Of a stretch of DNA of 19,176 nt, positions 6,570 through 14,555 are shown piece after piece. The DNA lies in assembly GCA_964528155.1 (NCBI GenBank), contig CAZGRL010000069.1:1-19176 (forward strand), read 5' to 3'. Position numbers and translations under genes: made by a program. This DNA comes from G001797105 sp964528155 (GTDB lineage Bacteria; Chloroflexota; Anaerolineae; Anaerolineales; E44-bin32). Each line of letters starts with the position of its first letter. Position 1 is the first letter of the stretch. Below the pieces are notes generated by a model. The model was not told the origin of the DNA, did no database searches, and worked only from the letters and a program-made list of their open reading frames with translations.

Positions 6570-7577
6570 TCAAACCGGCGGCAGGCTTCGCCTCAGGCGC
6601 TCGAGCATCCCCAGCGCGCGCGTCGAGCCCTTGGCGATACACGCCGTCGGCTCCTCGGCCAAGTACGCCGGCACCCCCGTCTCACTCGTGAGCCACTTAT
6701 CGATGCCGCGCAGCAGCGCCCCTCCGCCGCAGACGAGCATCCCTCGGTCGATAATGTCCGACGCCAACTCGGGAGGCGTGTGCTCGAGGACGGTCCGGAT
6801 CGAGGCCAGCTGCAGCAGCAGCGTCTCTTGCAGCGCTTCGACGATCTCGTTCGTCGTAAGCGAAATCGGGCGAGGCAGGCCGGTCACTTGGTCCTGCCCC
6901 TGGATCTCCATCGTGCGCTCTTCTTCTTGAGGGATGGCGGCGCCGATGCGGATCTTGGCTTCTTCAGCCGTGCGCTGACCGATGATCAGCCCGTACTTCT
7001 TGCGTACGTATCCGATAATGGCGTCGTCCAGGCGCAGCCCGCCGCTGCGCACCGCGCCTGCCGCCACGATTCCGCTCATCGCCATCACGGCCGCCTGGGT
7101 CACTCCACCCCCCAGATCGACGACGAGATTGCCCGAAGGCGTCGCCACCGGGAGACCCGAGCCGATGGCTCCGGCCAAGGGCTCGTGGATCAGATGGACC
7201 TCGCGACTGCCCGCCTGAAGTGCAGCCTCGTGCACGGCGCGACTTTCAACACTGGTCACGCCGTAGGGGATGGTGACCATCACTCGCGGCTTGAACAGCC
7301 GGGCCGGGCCGCACACTTTCTCGATGAAGTGCCCGAGCAGTCGCTGGGTGACACCGAAGTCGGCGATCACGCCGTCGCGCATCGGACGCATGATCTGGAT
7401 CGCCTCGGGAACCCGGCCGTCCATTTCACGCGCCGCCTGGCCGACTTCGACGATCTTCAGCTCTTCGACATCCAGGGCGACCACCGTGGGCTCGTGCAGC
7501 ACGATCTCGTCGCCTTCACAGATCAGCGTATTGACCGTGCCCAGGTTGATCCCTAGATCTTTGCCGAACAGCGGCAT
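6570..7577 (-). CDS. mreB: Rod shape-determining protein MreB/Mbl family
   Basis: This is a bacterial actin homologue that forms ATP-dependent filaments under the membrane and guides lateral wall synthesis. The 335-residue length is typical. Phosphate-1 motif DLGINLGTVNT is at 7-17, phosphate-2 motif DLGGGVTQAAV is at 154-164 (usual MreB form DIGGGTTEVAV), and the adenosine motif MLVCGGGALLRG is near 286-297. The glutamate thought to act in ATP hydrolysis is retained in HEPLAGAIGSGLPV, although the residue before it is His where most MreB proteins have Glu. The gene begins three bases after the atpC stop, so it is the last gene of the F1-ATPase operon. No mreC, mreD or mobile wall-synthesis gene is next to it. 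A weak stem (CAGCC/GGCTG, 8-base loop) follows its stop. Confidence 0.9.
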   Translation of the reverse strand: MPLFGKDLGINLGTVNTLICEGDEIVLHEPTVVALDVEELKIVEVGQAAREMDGRVPEAIQIMRPMRDGVIADFGVTQRLLGHFIEKVCGPARLFKPRVMVTIPYGVTSVESRAVHEAALQAGSREVHLIHEPLAGAIGSGLPVATPSGNLVVDLGGGVTQAAVMAMSGIVAAGAVRSGGLRLDDAIIGYVRKKYGLIIGQRTAEEAKIRIGAAIPQEEERTMEIQGQDQVTGLPRPISLTTNEIVEALQETLLLQLASIRTVLEHTPPELASDIIDRGMLVCGGGALLRGIDKWLTSETGVPAYLAEEPTACIAKGSTRALGMLERLRRSLPPV

Positions 7578-7580
7578 GAT

Positions 7581-8033
7581 CTACCGTTCCTGATCGGAAT
7601 CGGAGGCCGTGCGTTTTCCTCGGCCGCGTCGATATCGCCTGACGGCGTCCAGGCGAAGGGTGGATTTGCGCAGCGCGGCCTGGATCGCCAGATAGGCATC
7701 CGTATCCGGCGGAGGGCCCTCCTTGAGGAGCTGCTCGGCGCGGTCTTTGGCCGCCGCCGCCCTGGCTTCGTCGATCTCGTCGATGCGCTCCCCGACGTCC
7801 GCCAGGACGGTCACGATCTCCGGCCGCACCTCCATGAAGCCGCCGGCGATAGTGAAGGCTTGCTCACGGCCTTGCTGTCGAATGCGAAGCACACCGTATG
7901 CCAGCGTCGTCAACAGCGGGGCGTGATTCGGCAAGATCCCCATCTCTCCCATCGTCCCCGGTGCCACGACGATGTCGACGGGGCCCTCGAAGAGGACTTT
8001 GTCTTGCGTGACGATCTCACACTGAATCGGCAT
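7581..8033 (-). CDS. atpC: F1F0 ATP synthase epsilon subunit
   Basis: The epsilon subunit is part of the central stalk; it couples rotation to the F0 ring and can inhibit ATP hydrolysis. The N-terminal beta-sandwich is evident from the pattern near residues 1-85 (VTQDKVLFEG, MGILPNHAPLLTTL, GGFMEVRPEIVTVLAD). A helical C-terminal part of about 60 residues follows, ending in a highly basic segment (RRYRRGRGKR) before an acidic tail. At 150 residues it is slightly longer than usual, with the extra at the C-terminus. The ATG is preceded by GAAGG at about -7. It lies 17 bases after atpD and three bases before mreB. Confidence 0.95.
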   Translation of the reverse strand: MPIQCEIVTQDKVLFEGPVDIVVAPGTMGEMGILPNHAPLLTTLAYGVLRIRQQGREQAFTIAGGFMEVRPEIVTVLADVGERIDEIDEARAAAAKDRAEQLLKEGPPPDTDAYLAIQAALRKSTLRLDAVRRYRRGRGKRTASDSDQER

Positions 8034-8050
8034 CTGCGCCTTCTCGCGAC

Positions 8051-9451
8051 TCAGGCGGCCGCCATCTGGGCCGCCTTGTCGACCGCCTCATCGATCACAC
8101 CGACCATGCGAAAGGCCTGCTCGGGAAGCTCGTCATGCTTGCCTTCAAGGATCTCACTGAATCCGCGCACCGTCTCTCGAAGCGGGACGTAACGCCCCTC
8201 CTGCCCGGTGAACTGCTCGGCGACGTACATCGGCTGCGAGAAATAGCGCTCCAGCTTGCGCGCCCGACCTACAAGCAACTTGTCGTCCTCGCTTAACTCC
8301 TCGACGCCCAAGATGGCGATGATGTCCTGCAGATCCTTGTATCGTTGAAGGACACGTTGCGTCTCGCGGGCCACATGATAATGTTCCTCACCCACAACCT
8401 GGGGATCGAGAATCCGCGAGGTCGAGGCCAGCGGATCGACCGCCGGGTAAATGCCCTTCTCAACGATCGACCGCTCCAGGGCGATGGTGGCATCCAGGTG
8501 GGTGAAGGTCGATACCGGCGCCGGATCTGAGTAGTCGTCGGCGGGAACGTAGACGGCCTGCATCGAAGTGATCGAGCCGGTCTTGGTCGAGGTGATGCGT
8601 TCCTGCAGCTCGCCCATCTCGGTGGCCAGCGTCGGCTGGTAGCCAACTGCGGACGGCATCCGACCCAGCAGCGCCGAGACCTCGGAGCCCGACATGCTGA
8701 AGCGGAAGATGTTGTCAATGAACAGCAGGACGTCGCGACCCTGATCACGGAAGTACTCGGCCATGGTCAGCGCTGTCAGCCCGACACGCAGCCGCACGCC
8801 TGGGGGCTCGTTCATCTGCCCATAGACAAGCACCGTGTCCTTGAGCACGCCTGACTCGATCATCTCCCGATACATCTGAGTGCCTTCGCGGGTTCGCTCG
8901 CCCACACCGGCGAAGACCGAGTTCCCCTGGTGGACCGTGGCGATGGAGCGGATCAACTCCTGAATGATGATCGTCTTACCGACCCCTGCCCCTCCGAAGA
9001 TGCCCGTCTTCCCGCCCTTGGTAAACGGTGCGATCAGGTCGACCACCTTCAAGCCGGTCTCGAATACTTCCACCCGCGTCGCCTGTTCTTCAAAGGAAGG
9101 CGCCGGCCGATGGATCGGATACATCTCACCGGCTTCGACCGCGCCCTTGCCGTCGACCGGGTCGCCCAGAACGTTGAAGACCCGTCCAAGGGCGGCCTCA
9201 CCCACAGGCACAAGAATGGGCGAGCCGGTCGCTTCGACCGGAGCGCCTCTGCGCAGCCCGTCGGTTGTATCCATCGCCACCGTCCGGACCCAGTGGTCGC
9301 CCAGGTGCAGCTGCACTTCGAGGGTCAGCGGTTTTCCACCCTCCCGCTCGACCTCGAGGGCGTCAAAGATTTCAGGCAGACCACCAGGGGGAAACTCGCA
9401 GTCCACCACCCCACCCCTGATCTGGACAACCCGGCCGTTGACTCGCTCCAT
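8051..9451 (-). CDS. atpD: F1F0 ATP synthase beta subunit
   Basis: This is the catalytic subunit of F1, which makes or splits ATP at its interface with alpha. The 466-residue protein has the beta-barrel domain at 1-80, the Walker A loop GGAGVGKT at 153-160 and the catalytic loop GERTREG at 184-190, with the general-base glutamate at 185. Walker B is in VLLFIDNIFRF. The C-terminal helical domain carries EELSEDDK in place of the usual DELSEED, the segment that contacts gamma. The start ATG follows GGAGG at good spacing. It is 104 bases after atpG and 17 bases before atpC. Confidence 0.98.
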   Translation of the reverse strand: MERVNGRVVQIRGGVVDCEFPPGGLPEIFDALEVEREGGKPLTLEVQLHLGDHWVRTVAMDTTDGLRRGAPVEATGSPILVPVGEAALGRVFNVLGDPVDGKGAVEAGEMYPIHRPAPSFEEQATRVEVFETGLKVVDLIAPFTKGGKTGIFGGAGVGKTIIIQELIRSIATVHQGNSVFAGVGERTREGTQMYREMIESGVLKDTVLVYGQMNEPPGVRLRVGLTALTMAEYFRDQGRDVLLFIDNIFRFSMSGSEVSALLGRMPSAVGYQPTLATEMGELQERITSTKTGSITSMQAVYVPADDYSDPAPVSTFTHLDATIALERSIVEKGIYPAVDPLASTSRILDPQVVGEEHYHVARETQRVLQRYKDLQDIIAILGVEELSEDDKLLVGRARKLERYFSQPMYVAEQFTGQEGRYVPLRETVRGFSEILEGKHDELPEQAFRMVGVIDEAVDKAAQMAAA

Positions 9452-9555
9452 CCTTGCCTCCGGTCAAATGCTTTTTACGTCGCCTGTATTTCAACGAAGA
9501 TCCGGTCCACTGAGGCAATCCACACTGTTCACGCGGATGCCGCGCCGGGATCGAG

Positions 9556-10443
9556 TTATCCGAGTGCCTCAACCCCTCCGACGATGTCCAACATGTCGCT
9601 CGTGATTGCCTGCTGCCGCGCCTTGTTGTAATCGAGGCGCAGCATCGACGAAAGCTCGTTAGCGTTCTGTGTGGCGTTCTGCATGGCCACCATGCGTGCG
9701 GCATGCTCGCTGGCCAGAGACTCCAGGATGGCCTGATACAACTGCAGCGCAGTGAAGCGCGGGACGACTTGATCAATGAGTTCGGTCTCACCCGGCTCGT
9801 AGATGTAGGCCTGAGGAGGGCCGGACCGATTGGCTACGAACTCCATCACCGTCTCGGCGGCTTCGTCAAGTTCAAGCGGCAGCAACTTCTTCATCGTCGG
9901 AACCTGGCGCAGCAGATTGACGTAGTCGGTGTAGACGAGATACACCTGATCGGAACGTTCTTCGAGGAATTCGGCAACGGCCAGGCGGCCGATGGCCGAC
10001 ACGTCCGAGAACGCCGGTTCGGCCGGCAGCCGGCTGAACTCAGCCAGGATGTCCACCCGCCGCCGAAACATCATGTCGCGGCCCTTGCGGCCGACAACGA
10101 TATATCGGACCGGCACATCCGAATCGCGAAACTTCTCAAGGGTAAAACGAACCACGTTGGTGTTGTAGGCGCCGGCCAACCCGCGATCTCCCGTGACCAA
10201 AACAACAAGTTTGCTGCGAACCTCCGAACGCTCGGTGAGCAAAGGGTGGATGTTGCCGCGCGCCGGCTGGGTGGAGAGGTGAAGAAGGACGGCCCAGGCC
10301 TGCGCCGCATAGGGTCGAGTGGCCGTCACCGCCTGGACGGCTTTGCGAACCCGGCTGGCGCTGATGGCCTGAAGGGCGCGTGTGACCTGCGCAATATTGT
10401 CAACGCTTCGGATGCGCTGTCGCATCTCGCGAGCAGAAGGCAT
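9556..10443 (-). CDS. atpG: F1F0 ATP synthase gamma subunit
   Basis: Gamma is the rotating shaft inside the alpha-beta hexamer. The 295-residue sequence has the conserved N-terminal helix (MPSAREMRQRIRSVDNIAQV then TRALQAISASR), the central domain with the motif VTGDRGLAGAYN, and the C-terminal helix with AARMVAMQNATQNA and YNKARQQAITSDMLDIVGG. These are the regions that form the coiled-coil shaft. The start ATG lacks a strong ribosome binding site, with only AAAGAG upstream, and sits 32 bases after the atpA stop, so translational coupling is plausible. The 104-base gap after it before atpD holds nothing recognisable. Confidence 0.96.
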   Translation of the reverse strand: MPSAREMRQRIRSVDNIAQVTRALQAISASRVRKAVQAVTATRPYAAQAWAVLLHLSTQPARGNIHPLLTERSEVRSKLVVLVTGDRGLAGAYNTNVVRFTLEKFRDSDVPVRYIVVGRKGRDMMFRRRVDILAEFSRLPAEPAFSDVSAIGRLAVAEFLEERSDQVYLVYTDYVNLLRQVPTMKKLLPLELDEAAETVMEFVANRSGPPQAYIYEPGETELIDQVVPRFTALQLYQAILESLASEHAARMVAMQNATQNANELSSMLRLDYNKARQQAITSDMLDIVGGVEALG

Positions 10444-10475
10444 GTGCTCTTTCTGTGAGTCGGCTTCGTCCCCGC

Positions 10476-12140
10476 CTAGGCCTGCCAGCCGGCCTTGAAG
10501 GCTTCGACCGCCTTTCGGAGGGCGGCCTCCGTCTCATCCGAGATCCGCTTGCTCTCGGCGATTTCCCTCAAAACCTCGGGGTGCGAGGCTTCCATGCTGC
10601 GACGCAGCCCGGCCTCCCAGTCCGCCATCTTGTCCGCCGGGACGTCGTCCGCGTAACCGTTGGTACCGGCGAAGAGGATGACCACCTGGTCAGCCAGGTC
10701 GACGGGCTGATACTGAGGCTGCTTTAGGATCTCCTGCATGCGTTGGCCGCGCGCCAATTGTGCCTGAGTCGCCTTGTCCAGGTCGGATCCGAATTGTGCG
10801 AACGCGGCGACTTCGCGAAAGGCCGCCATGTCTAGTCGCAAACGACCGGCGACTTGTTTCATCGCCTTCGTCTGGGCGTCCCCTCCGACGCGTGAGACCG
10901 ACAGCCCGACGTTGATCGCCGGCCGGATACCGGCATTGAACAGATCGGCTTCGAGGTAGATCTGTCCGTCGGTGATGGAGATGACGTTCGTCGGAACGTA
11001 GGCCGAAACGTCGCCGAGCAATGTCTCGATGATCGGCAGAGCCGTCAGCGATCCGCCCGAGCCCTTGACTTTGGCAACCCGATGACCGGATGCATCCGAC
11101 ATGGCCTTGAGGGCCTCCTCGGCCTGGTGCCGGGCCAATGGTCCGTCGTAAATCTTGCCGTCTACAGCCTGTTCGGCCTCGGCTTGCGCCTCATCGGTTC
11201 CGGCAACGATGACGAACTGATCGGCCATCCGCACAGCCCGCTCCAGCAGGCGGCTGTGCAGATAGAACACGTCGCCTGGATAGGCCTCGCGCCCCGGCGG
11301 GCGCCGCAACAGCAGGGAGACCTGACGGTACGCCCACGCATGCTTTGACAAGTCGTCATAGACGACAAGCGCGTCTCGCCCGGCGGCGGCGAACTCCTCG
11401 CCGATGGCGCATCCGGCATAGGGCGCAATGTATTGCAGGGCGGCAGGGTCGTCGGCGGCGGCGATAACGACGACCGTGTGGTCCATCGCGCCAAAGCGTT
11501 CGAGCGTCGCCACCAATCGGGCAACGGAAGCGCGCTTCTGGCCGATCGCCACATAGATGCAGATCAGATCCTTGCCTTTCTGATTGATGATCGAGTCGAC
11601 TGCCAGCGCCGTCTTGCCTGTTTGCCGATCGCCGATGATCAGCTCGCGTTGGCCGCGTCCGATCGGGATCATCGAATCGATGGCCTTGATTCCTGTTTGC
11701 ACGGGGGTGTCCACGTCTCGTCTGGCGACAACGCCGGGCGCGATCCTCTCGATCGGCCGGTAGCGGTCGAACTTGAGCGGACCCTTGCCATCAAGCGGCT
11801 CACCGAGGGCGTTGACGACCCTCCCCACAAGGCCATCGCCAACCGGGACCGAGGCGATCCGTCCGGTGCTGTAGACCGCCATCCCTTCTTCGATCCCGGA
11901 GTAGTCTCCCATGATGATCACGCCGACAGAGTCATGTTCAAGATTGAAGGCGATCCCCATCACGTCGTTGGCGAAGCGGACGAGCTCCTGCGAACGCACA
12001 TCCGACAGACCGGAGACGCGGGCGATGCCGTCGCCGGCAGCCAGGACGTTCCCGATATCTTTTAGTTCGATCGACGGTGAGAACGAATCGATCTGTTGGC
12101 GCAGTTGTGAGGAGAGGTCGCTGACGAGGTCTTCCGGCAT
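10476..12140 (-). CDS. atpA: F1F0 ATP synthase alpha subunit
   Basis: Alpha is the non-catalytic nucleotide-binding subunit of F1 that completes the catalytic sites on beta. The protein is 554 residues from the ATG at 12140, which follows GGAGGG at good spacing; an in-frame upstream codon at 12161 would add seven residues across that site and is rejected. The Walker A loop GDRQTGKT is at 170-177. The C-terminal helical domain ends KAVEAFKAGWQA. The length is a little over the common 500-515, due mainly to the C-terminal half. It is the first gene of atpA-atpG-atpD-atpC-mreB. The genes usually found just before atpA (delta, b, c, a) are absent here, and proC lies upstream on the same strand. 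Confidence 0.98.
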   Translation of the reverse strand: MPEDLVSDLSSQLRQQIDSFSPSIELKDIGNVLAAGDGIARVSGLSDVRSQELVRFANDVMGIAFNLEHDSVGVIIMGDYSGIEEGMAVYSTGRIASVPVGDGLVGRVVNALGEPLDGKGPLKFDRYRPIERIAPGVVARRDVDTPVQTGIKAIDSMIPIGRGQRELIIGDRQTGKTALAVDSIINQKGKDLICIYVAIGQKRASVARLVATLERFGAMDHTVVVIAAADDPAALQYIAPYAGCAIGEEFAAAGRDALVVYDDLSKHAWAYRQVSLLLRRPPGREAYPGDVFYLHSRLLERAVRMADQFVIVAGTDEAQAEAEQAVDGKIYDGPLARHQAEEALKAMSDASGHRVAKVKGSGGSLTALPIIETLLGDVSAYVPTNVISITDGQIYLEADLFNAGIRPAINVGLSVSRVGGDAQTKAMKQVAGRLRLDMAAFREVAAFAQFGSDLDKATQAQLARGQRMQEILKQPQYQPVDLADQVVILFAGTNGYADDVPADKMADWEAGLRRSMEASHPEVLREIAESKRISDETEAALRKAVEAFKAGWQA

Positions 12141-12351
12141 ATTCCCTCCGTTATGGAGCAACAGGAAATGATCGGGCGGCTGAGGACCGCCGGCGCGACC
12201 AGGCTGTCAGGGGCGCATCGCCTCTGGCTTGCCCATCGTGGCTCAAAGTCGGATGGCCGTGACGACAAATGATTCGCGCTGCAGCGGCGAGATCACCATT
12301 CCCTCGCTGGCCGCGTGCCTAACATTGTAACCGGCTGAGGTTGGCCCGGCG
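12141..12351 (-). other. Long untranslated leader of the F1-ATPase operon
   Basis: This stretch of about 210 bases holds no plausible gene in any frame. If the promoter at 12358-12386 is right, it is transcribed as the atpA leader. It contains short GC-rich stems such as GGCGG/CCGCC near 12175-12191. No known riboswitch or leader motif is recognised. Confidence 0.4.
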
Positions 12352-12357
12352 CCCGGA

Positions 12358-12386
12358 ATGATACCTGAGCCACTCCGTTATGTCCA
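12358..12386 (-). promoter_or_regulatory. Promoter for the F1-ATPase operon
   Basis: On the minus strand TGGACA (12386-12381) and TATCAT (12363-12358) are separated by exactly 17 bases, each matching the consensus at five of six positions. Transcription would start near 12351 and give a leader of about 210 bases before atpA. The promoter overlaps the 50 bases just after proC, so proC and atpA are probably separate transcription units. A second possible -10 box, TACAAT at 12329-12324, has no matching -35. Confidence 0.55.
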
Positions 12387-12408
12387 GCACTTCACAATCG
12401 GGGCAGGT

Positions 12409-13248
12409 TCAACTGTCCCCGACCGGCCCTCGCTTCTTCCCCAGGCCGAGCTCGACCGAGCGCTCATAGGCCGCCCAAATCGCCCGCGAGAGCGCCGTCC
12501 GGAACCCGGCTTTCTCGAGGTAGTAGAGCGCCGCCGCCGAAGTGCCGCCGGGAGAGGTCACCTGATTGCGCAAACGAGCGAGATGGCTCGGCGATTTCTC
12601 ATAATAGGCGACCGAGCCCTTCACCGTCTGCACCACAAGCTGTTCTGCGATCCGGCGCGGGAACCCAAGATGCACGCCGGCGTCGACCATCGCTTCCATG
12701 AACAGATACACATAGGCCGGGCCCGTCCCCGACACAGCCGTCGCCATGTCAAGGTAATCCTCATCTCCGACGTAGAGTTCATCCCCGAACGCGCCCAGGA
12801 TCTTCTGCGCCTGCTCTCTCTGGGAGGCTGTGACCGACTCGGTCGCCGTCCAGACTGTAATGCCCTGGCCGACCTGGGCGGGCGTGTTCGGCATAGCCCT
12901 GACCAGCGCCTTGTGGTTGAGACGCCCCGCTAGAGCTTCCAGCCTCGCGCCGGCGACGATGGAAAGGACCAAGGCACCGGCAGGGATTGCTCCATTCAGC
13001 TCATCGGCCACGTCCGGTGCCATCTGCGGTTTGACCGACAGCACGACCACCTCCGCCCCTTCGACGGCTTTTCGATTGTCCGTCGCCGAGCGGCTGCCGT
13101 AACGCTCCGACAGTTCTTCCAGGCGCTTCGGCCGGGGTCCGCTGAAAGTGATCCGGTCGGCTGCGACCCCGGCCTTCGAGATCAATCCGGTAGCCATAGC
13201 CTCGGCCATCACGCCGGGACCGATGAACACAACTTTGTTGGATGGCAT
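12409..13248 (-). CDS. proC: Pyrroline-5-carboxylate reductase
   Basis: ProC reduces 1-pyrroline-5-carboxylate to proline with NAD(P)H, the last step of proline synthesis. The protein of about 279 residues has the N-terminal Rossmann loop FIGPGVMAEAM (GxGxxA type), the VLSVKPQ motif and RAMPNTPA after it. The C-terminal dimerisation and substrate domain carries SGTGPAYVYLFMEAM and the signature QVTSPGGTSAAA. The ATG at 13248 is chosen over a GTG at 13254 because GGGAGGT lies at better spacing from it. Other proline genes (proA, proB) are not in this window. Upstream is a repeat-rich gap separating it from ruvA, so it is probably transcribed alone; no convincing promoter was found inside the repeats. 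Confidence 0.95.
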   Translation of the reverse strand: MPSNKVVFIGPGVMAEAMATGLISKAGVAADRITFSGPRPKRLEELSERYGSRSATDNRKAVEGAEVVVLSVKPQMAPDVADELNGAIPAGALVLSIVAGARLEALAGRLNHKALVRAMPNTPAQVGQGITVWTATESVTASQREQAQKILGAFGDELYVGDEDYLDMATAVSGTGPAYVYLFMEAMVDAGVHLGFPRRIAEQLVVQTVKGSVAYYEKSPSHLARLRNQVTSPGGTSAAALYYLEKAGFRTALSRAIWAAYERSVELGLGKKRGPVGDS

Positions 13249-13286
13249 GCGCACCTACCTCCCAGTTACCGAAGCGGGTAATGATC

Positions 13287-13321
13287 AGCGTCCAGCTGTC
13301 AGCGGTCAGCGATCAGTGAAA
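13287..13321 (+). repeat. Degenerate 7-bp tandem repeat, AGCGRTC type
   Basis: Five consecutive 7-base units can be read: AGCGTCC, AGCTGTC, AGCGGTC, AGCGATC and AGTGAAA. They share the AGC start and drift after it. The block lies just upstream of proC and is related to the clearer array at 13399-13447. Confidence 0.6.
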
Positions 13322-13339
13322 TGCGATAGGCAGGAAGCA

Positions 13340-13360
13340 ATTGGCAATTGGCAATTCGCA
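13340..13360 (+). repeat. Short 7-bp tandem repeat, ATTGGCA type
   Basis: Three consecutive 7-base units, ATTGGCA, ATTGGCA and ATTCGCA, sit between the two AGC-type arrays. The unit differs in sequence but has the same 7-base period. Confidence 0.6.
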
Positions 13361-13398
13361 ACAAGCGAAGAACGGCCAGCCGCCAGGCGTTGGCTGAG

Positions 13399-13447
13399 AG
13401 CTGTCAGCTGTTAGCTGTAAGCTGTAAGCTGTCGGCTGTCAGCTGAC
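13399..13447 (+). repeat. 7-bp tandem repeat array, AGCTGTN type
   Basis: Seven exact-period units are present: AGCTGTC, AGCTGTT, AGCTGTA, AGCTGTA, AGCTGTC, GGCTGTC and AGCTGAC. A weaker unit, GGCTGAG, precedes them at 13392-13398. The array ends five bases before the ruvA stop codon at 13452, so it lies directly downstream of ruvA. Confidence 0.85.
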
Positions 13448-13451
13448 CGCT

Positions 13452-14030
13452 TCACCCGCGCGCGAAATGGCGCAGCGCCAAACGCAACCGTTCCTCCACA
13501 TCATCCGGCGCGTCATCGGGAATGGCCTGCACCGCTCTCTGGGCTTCGACAAGGGTATAGCCCAGGGTCGTCAGCGCCCCCAGCACCTCGCTGTCGCTTC
13601 CGTGGATGACCGGGACGGGCGCCGCCGGCGCCTGCAGCCGATCTTTGAGGAAGAATACGATCTTCTCCGCCGACTTGCGGCCGATCCCGGGAACCTTATC
13701 CAGCGCTTCGGGCTGATTATTGGCCACGGCCCCTCTGAGCACGTCGGGGGAAAGATACGACAGGATCGCCAACGCCAGCCTGGGCCCCACCCCGCTCACT
13801 TGAAGCAGCAGATCGAAGAGCTCTCGCTGCTCGAGTGTGTCGAAACCGAAAAGCTGGATCGAGTCCTCGCGCACGATCATGCGCGTGTACAGGAAGAGCG
13901 GTTCGCCGACGGACGGCGCTCGATCGATCACTGCCCTGGGCACGGACACCTCAACTCCGAGCCCGCCAAGCTCGAGGGTCAGCGCGTTCTCACCCAGGCG
14001 CTGCACAAGTCCACGCAACGAGACGATCAC
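13452..14030 (-). CDS. ruvA: Holliday junction branch migration protein RuvA
   Basis: RuvA binds four-way DNA junctions as a tetramer and loads the RuvB motor. The 192-residue protein has the N-terminal OB-fold (1-62), two helix-hairpin-helix motifs (SGVGPRLALAIL near 79-90 and VPGIGRKSAEKIV near 114-126) and the C-terminal three-helix domain that contacts RuvB (from EVLGALTTLGYT). All three domains are intact. Its ATG overlaps the ruvC stop as ATGA, so translation is coupled. The expected partner ruvB does not follow; the next sequence is a tandem repeat block and proC. Confidence 0.95.
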   Translation of the reverse strand: MIVSLRGLVQRLGENALTLELGGLGVEVSVPRAVIDRAPSVGEPLFLYTRMIVREDSIQLFGFDTLEQRELFDLLLQVSGVGPRLALAILSYLSPDVLRGAVANNQPEALDKVPGIGRKSAEKIVFFLKDRLQAPAAPVPVIHGSDSEVLGALTTLGYTLVEAQRAVQAIPDDAPDDVEERLRLALRHFARG

Positions 14031-14527
14031 GACTGTTCCCCCAGCCGTCGGTGAAATCCGGTCGCGTTGAGATGGCAGATGGCCACGGCGAGCGCGTCGG
14101 CGACGTCATCCGGCCGTGGCCTCGCATCCAGTTTGAGGAGCAACTTGACCATGTCCTGCATCTGTCGTTTGTCAGCCGCCCCGTGTCCGGCCACGGCATC
14201 CTTGATCTCGCGCGGCGAGTACTCCCCAACGGGTATGCCGGCCTCCGCCAGGGCCAATATGGCCACGCCCCTGGCCTGCCCGACGGACATCGCGGTTGAC
14301 ACGTTGCGCTGGAAGAACAGTTTCTCCACCGCCCCGCTTTGAGGACGGTGGAGCGAGAGGATCTCGGACAGCTGCGAGTGAAGCTGGAGCAGCCTGTCCG
14401 GCATCGGAGACTCGGCCGGCGTGGTGATGACACCTGCAGCGACGTAGACCAGGTCACCGCCGGGATCCTGACGGACCAGGCCGTACCCGGTCCTCGCCGT
14501 GCCAGGGTCGATCCCGATCACCAACAT
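14027..14527 (-). CDS. ruvC: Holliday junction resolvase RuvC
   Basis: RuvC cuts Holliday junctions with paired nicks to finish recombination. The protein is 166 residues from the ATG at 14527, giving the family N-terminus MLVIGIDPGTARTG. The four acidic catalytic residues are visible: Asp7, Glu68 in VEKLFF, and Asp141 and Asp144 in DDVADALAVAICH. An in-frame extension upstream to 14626 overlaps yebC and lacks family similarity, so it is rejected. The ribosome binding site is weak. The gene lies 28 bases after yebC and overlaps ruvA by four bases, the usual yebC-ruvC-ruvA order. Confidence 0.95.
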   Translation of the reverse strand: MLVIGIDPGTARTGYGLVRQDPGGDLVYVAAGVITTPAESPMPDRLLQLHSQLSEILSLHRPQSGAVEKLFFQRNVSTAMSVGQARGVAILALAEAGIPVGEYSPREIKDAVAGHGAADKRQMQDMVKLLLKLDARPRPDDVADALAVAICHLNATGFHRRLGEQS

Positions 14528-14555
14528 GCGCGCTAGGGTCCGCTGAGGCGCGTCT

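Noticed and set aside
6465..7556. A 363-codon open frame on the plus strand opposite mreB
   Set aside because: It mirrors the MreB gene, whose motifs are clear on the minus strand. Its translation is rich in His, Arg, Asp and Gln, typical of antisense frames in GC-rich genes, and shows no domain.
8930..9631. Plus-strand open frames opposite atpD and the atpD-atpG gap
   Set aside because: They are shadows of the conserved beta-subunit gene with no recognisable protein features or ribosome binding site.
11433..12065. A 210-codon plus-strand frame opposite atpA
   Set aside because: It lies wholly inside the well-supported alpha-subunit gene and has shadow-like composition.
7581..12140. A novel multi-gene system around the ATPase block
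   Set aside because: Every gene is a recognisable, full-length F1-ATPase subunit in the usual alpha-gamma-beta-epsilon order; only the missing F0 part and the attached mreB are notable.
13287..13447. Possible CRISPR array in the repeat block
   Set aside because: Repeats are 7 bases in direct tandem with no spacers, and no cas genes are nearby.
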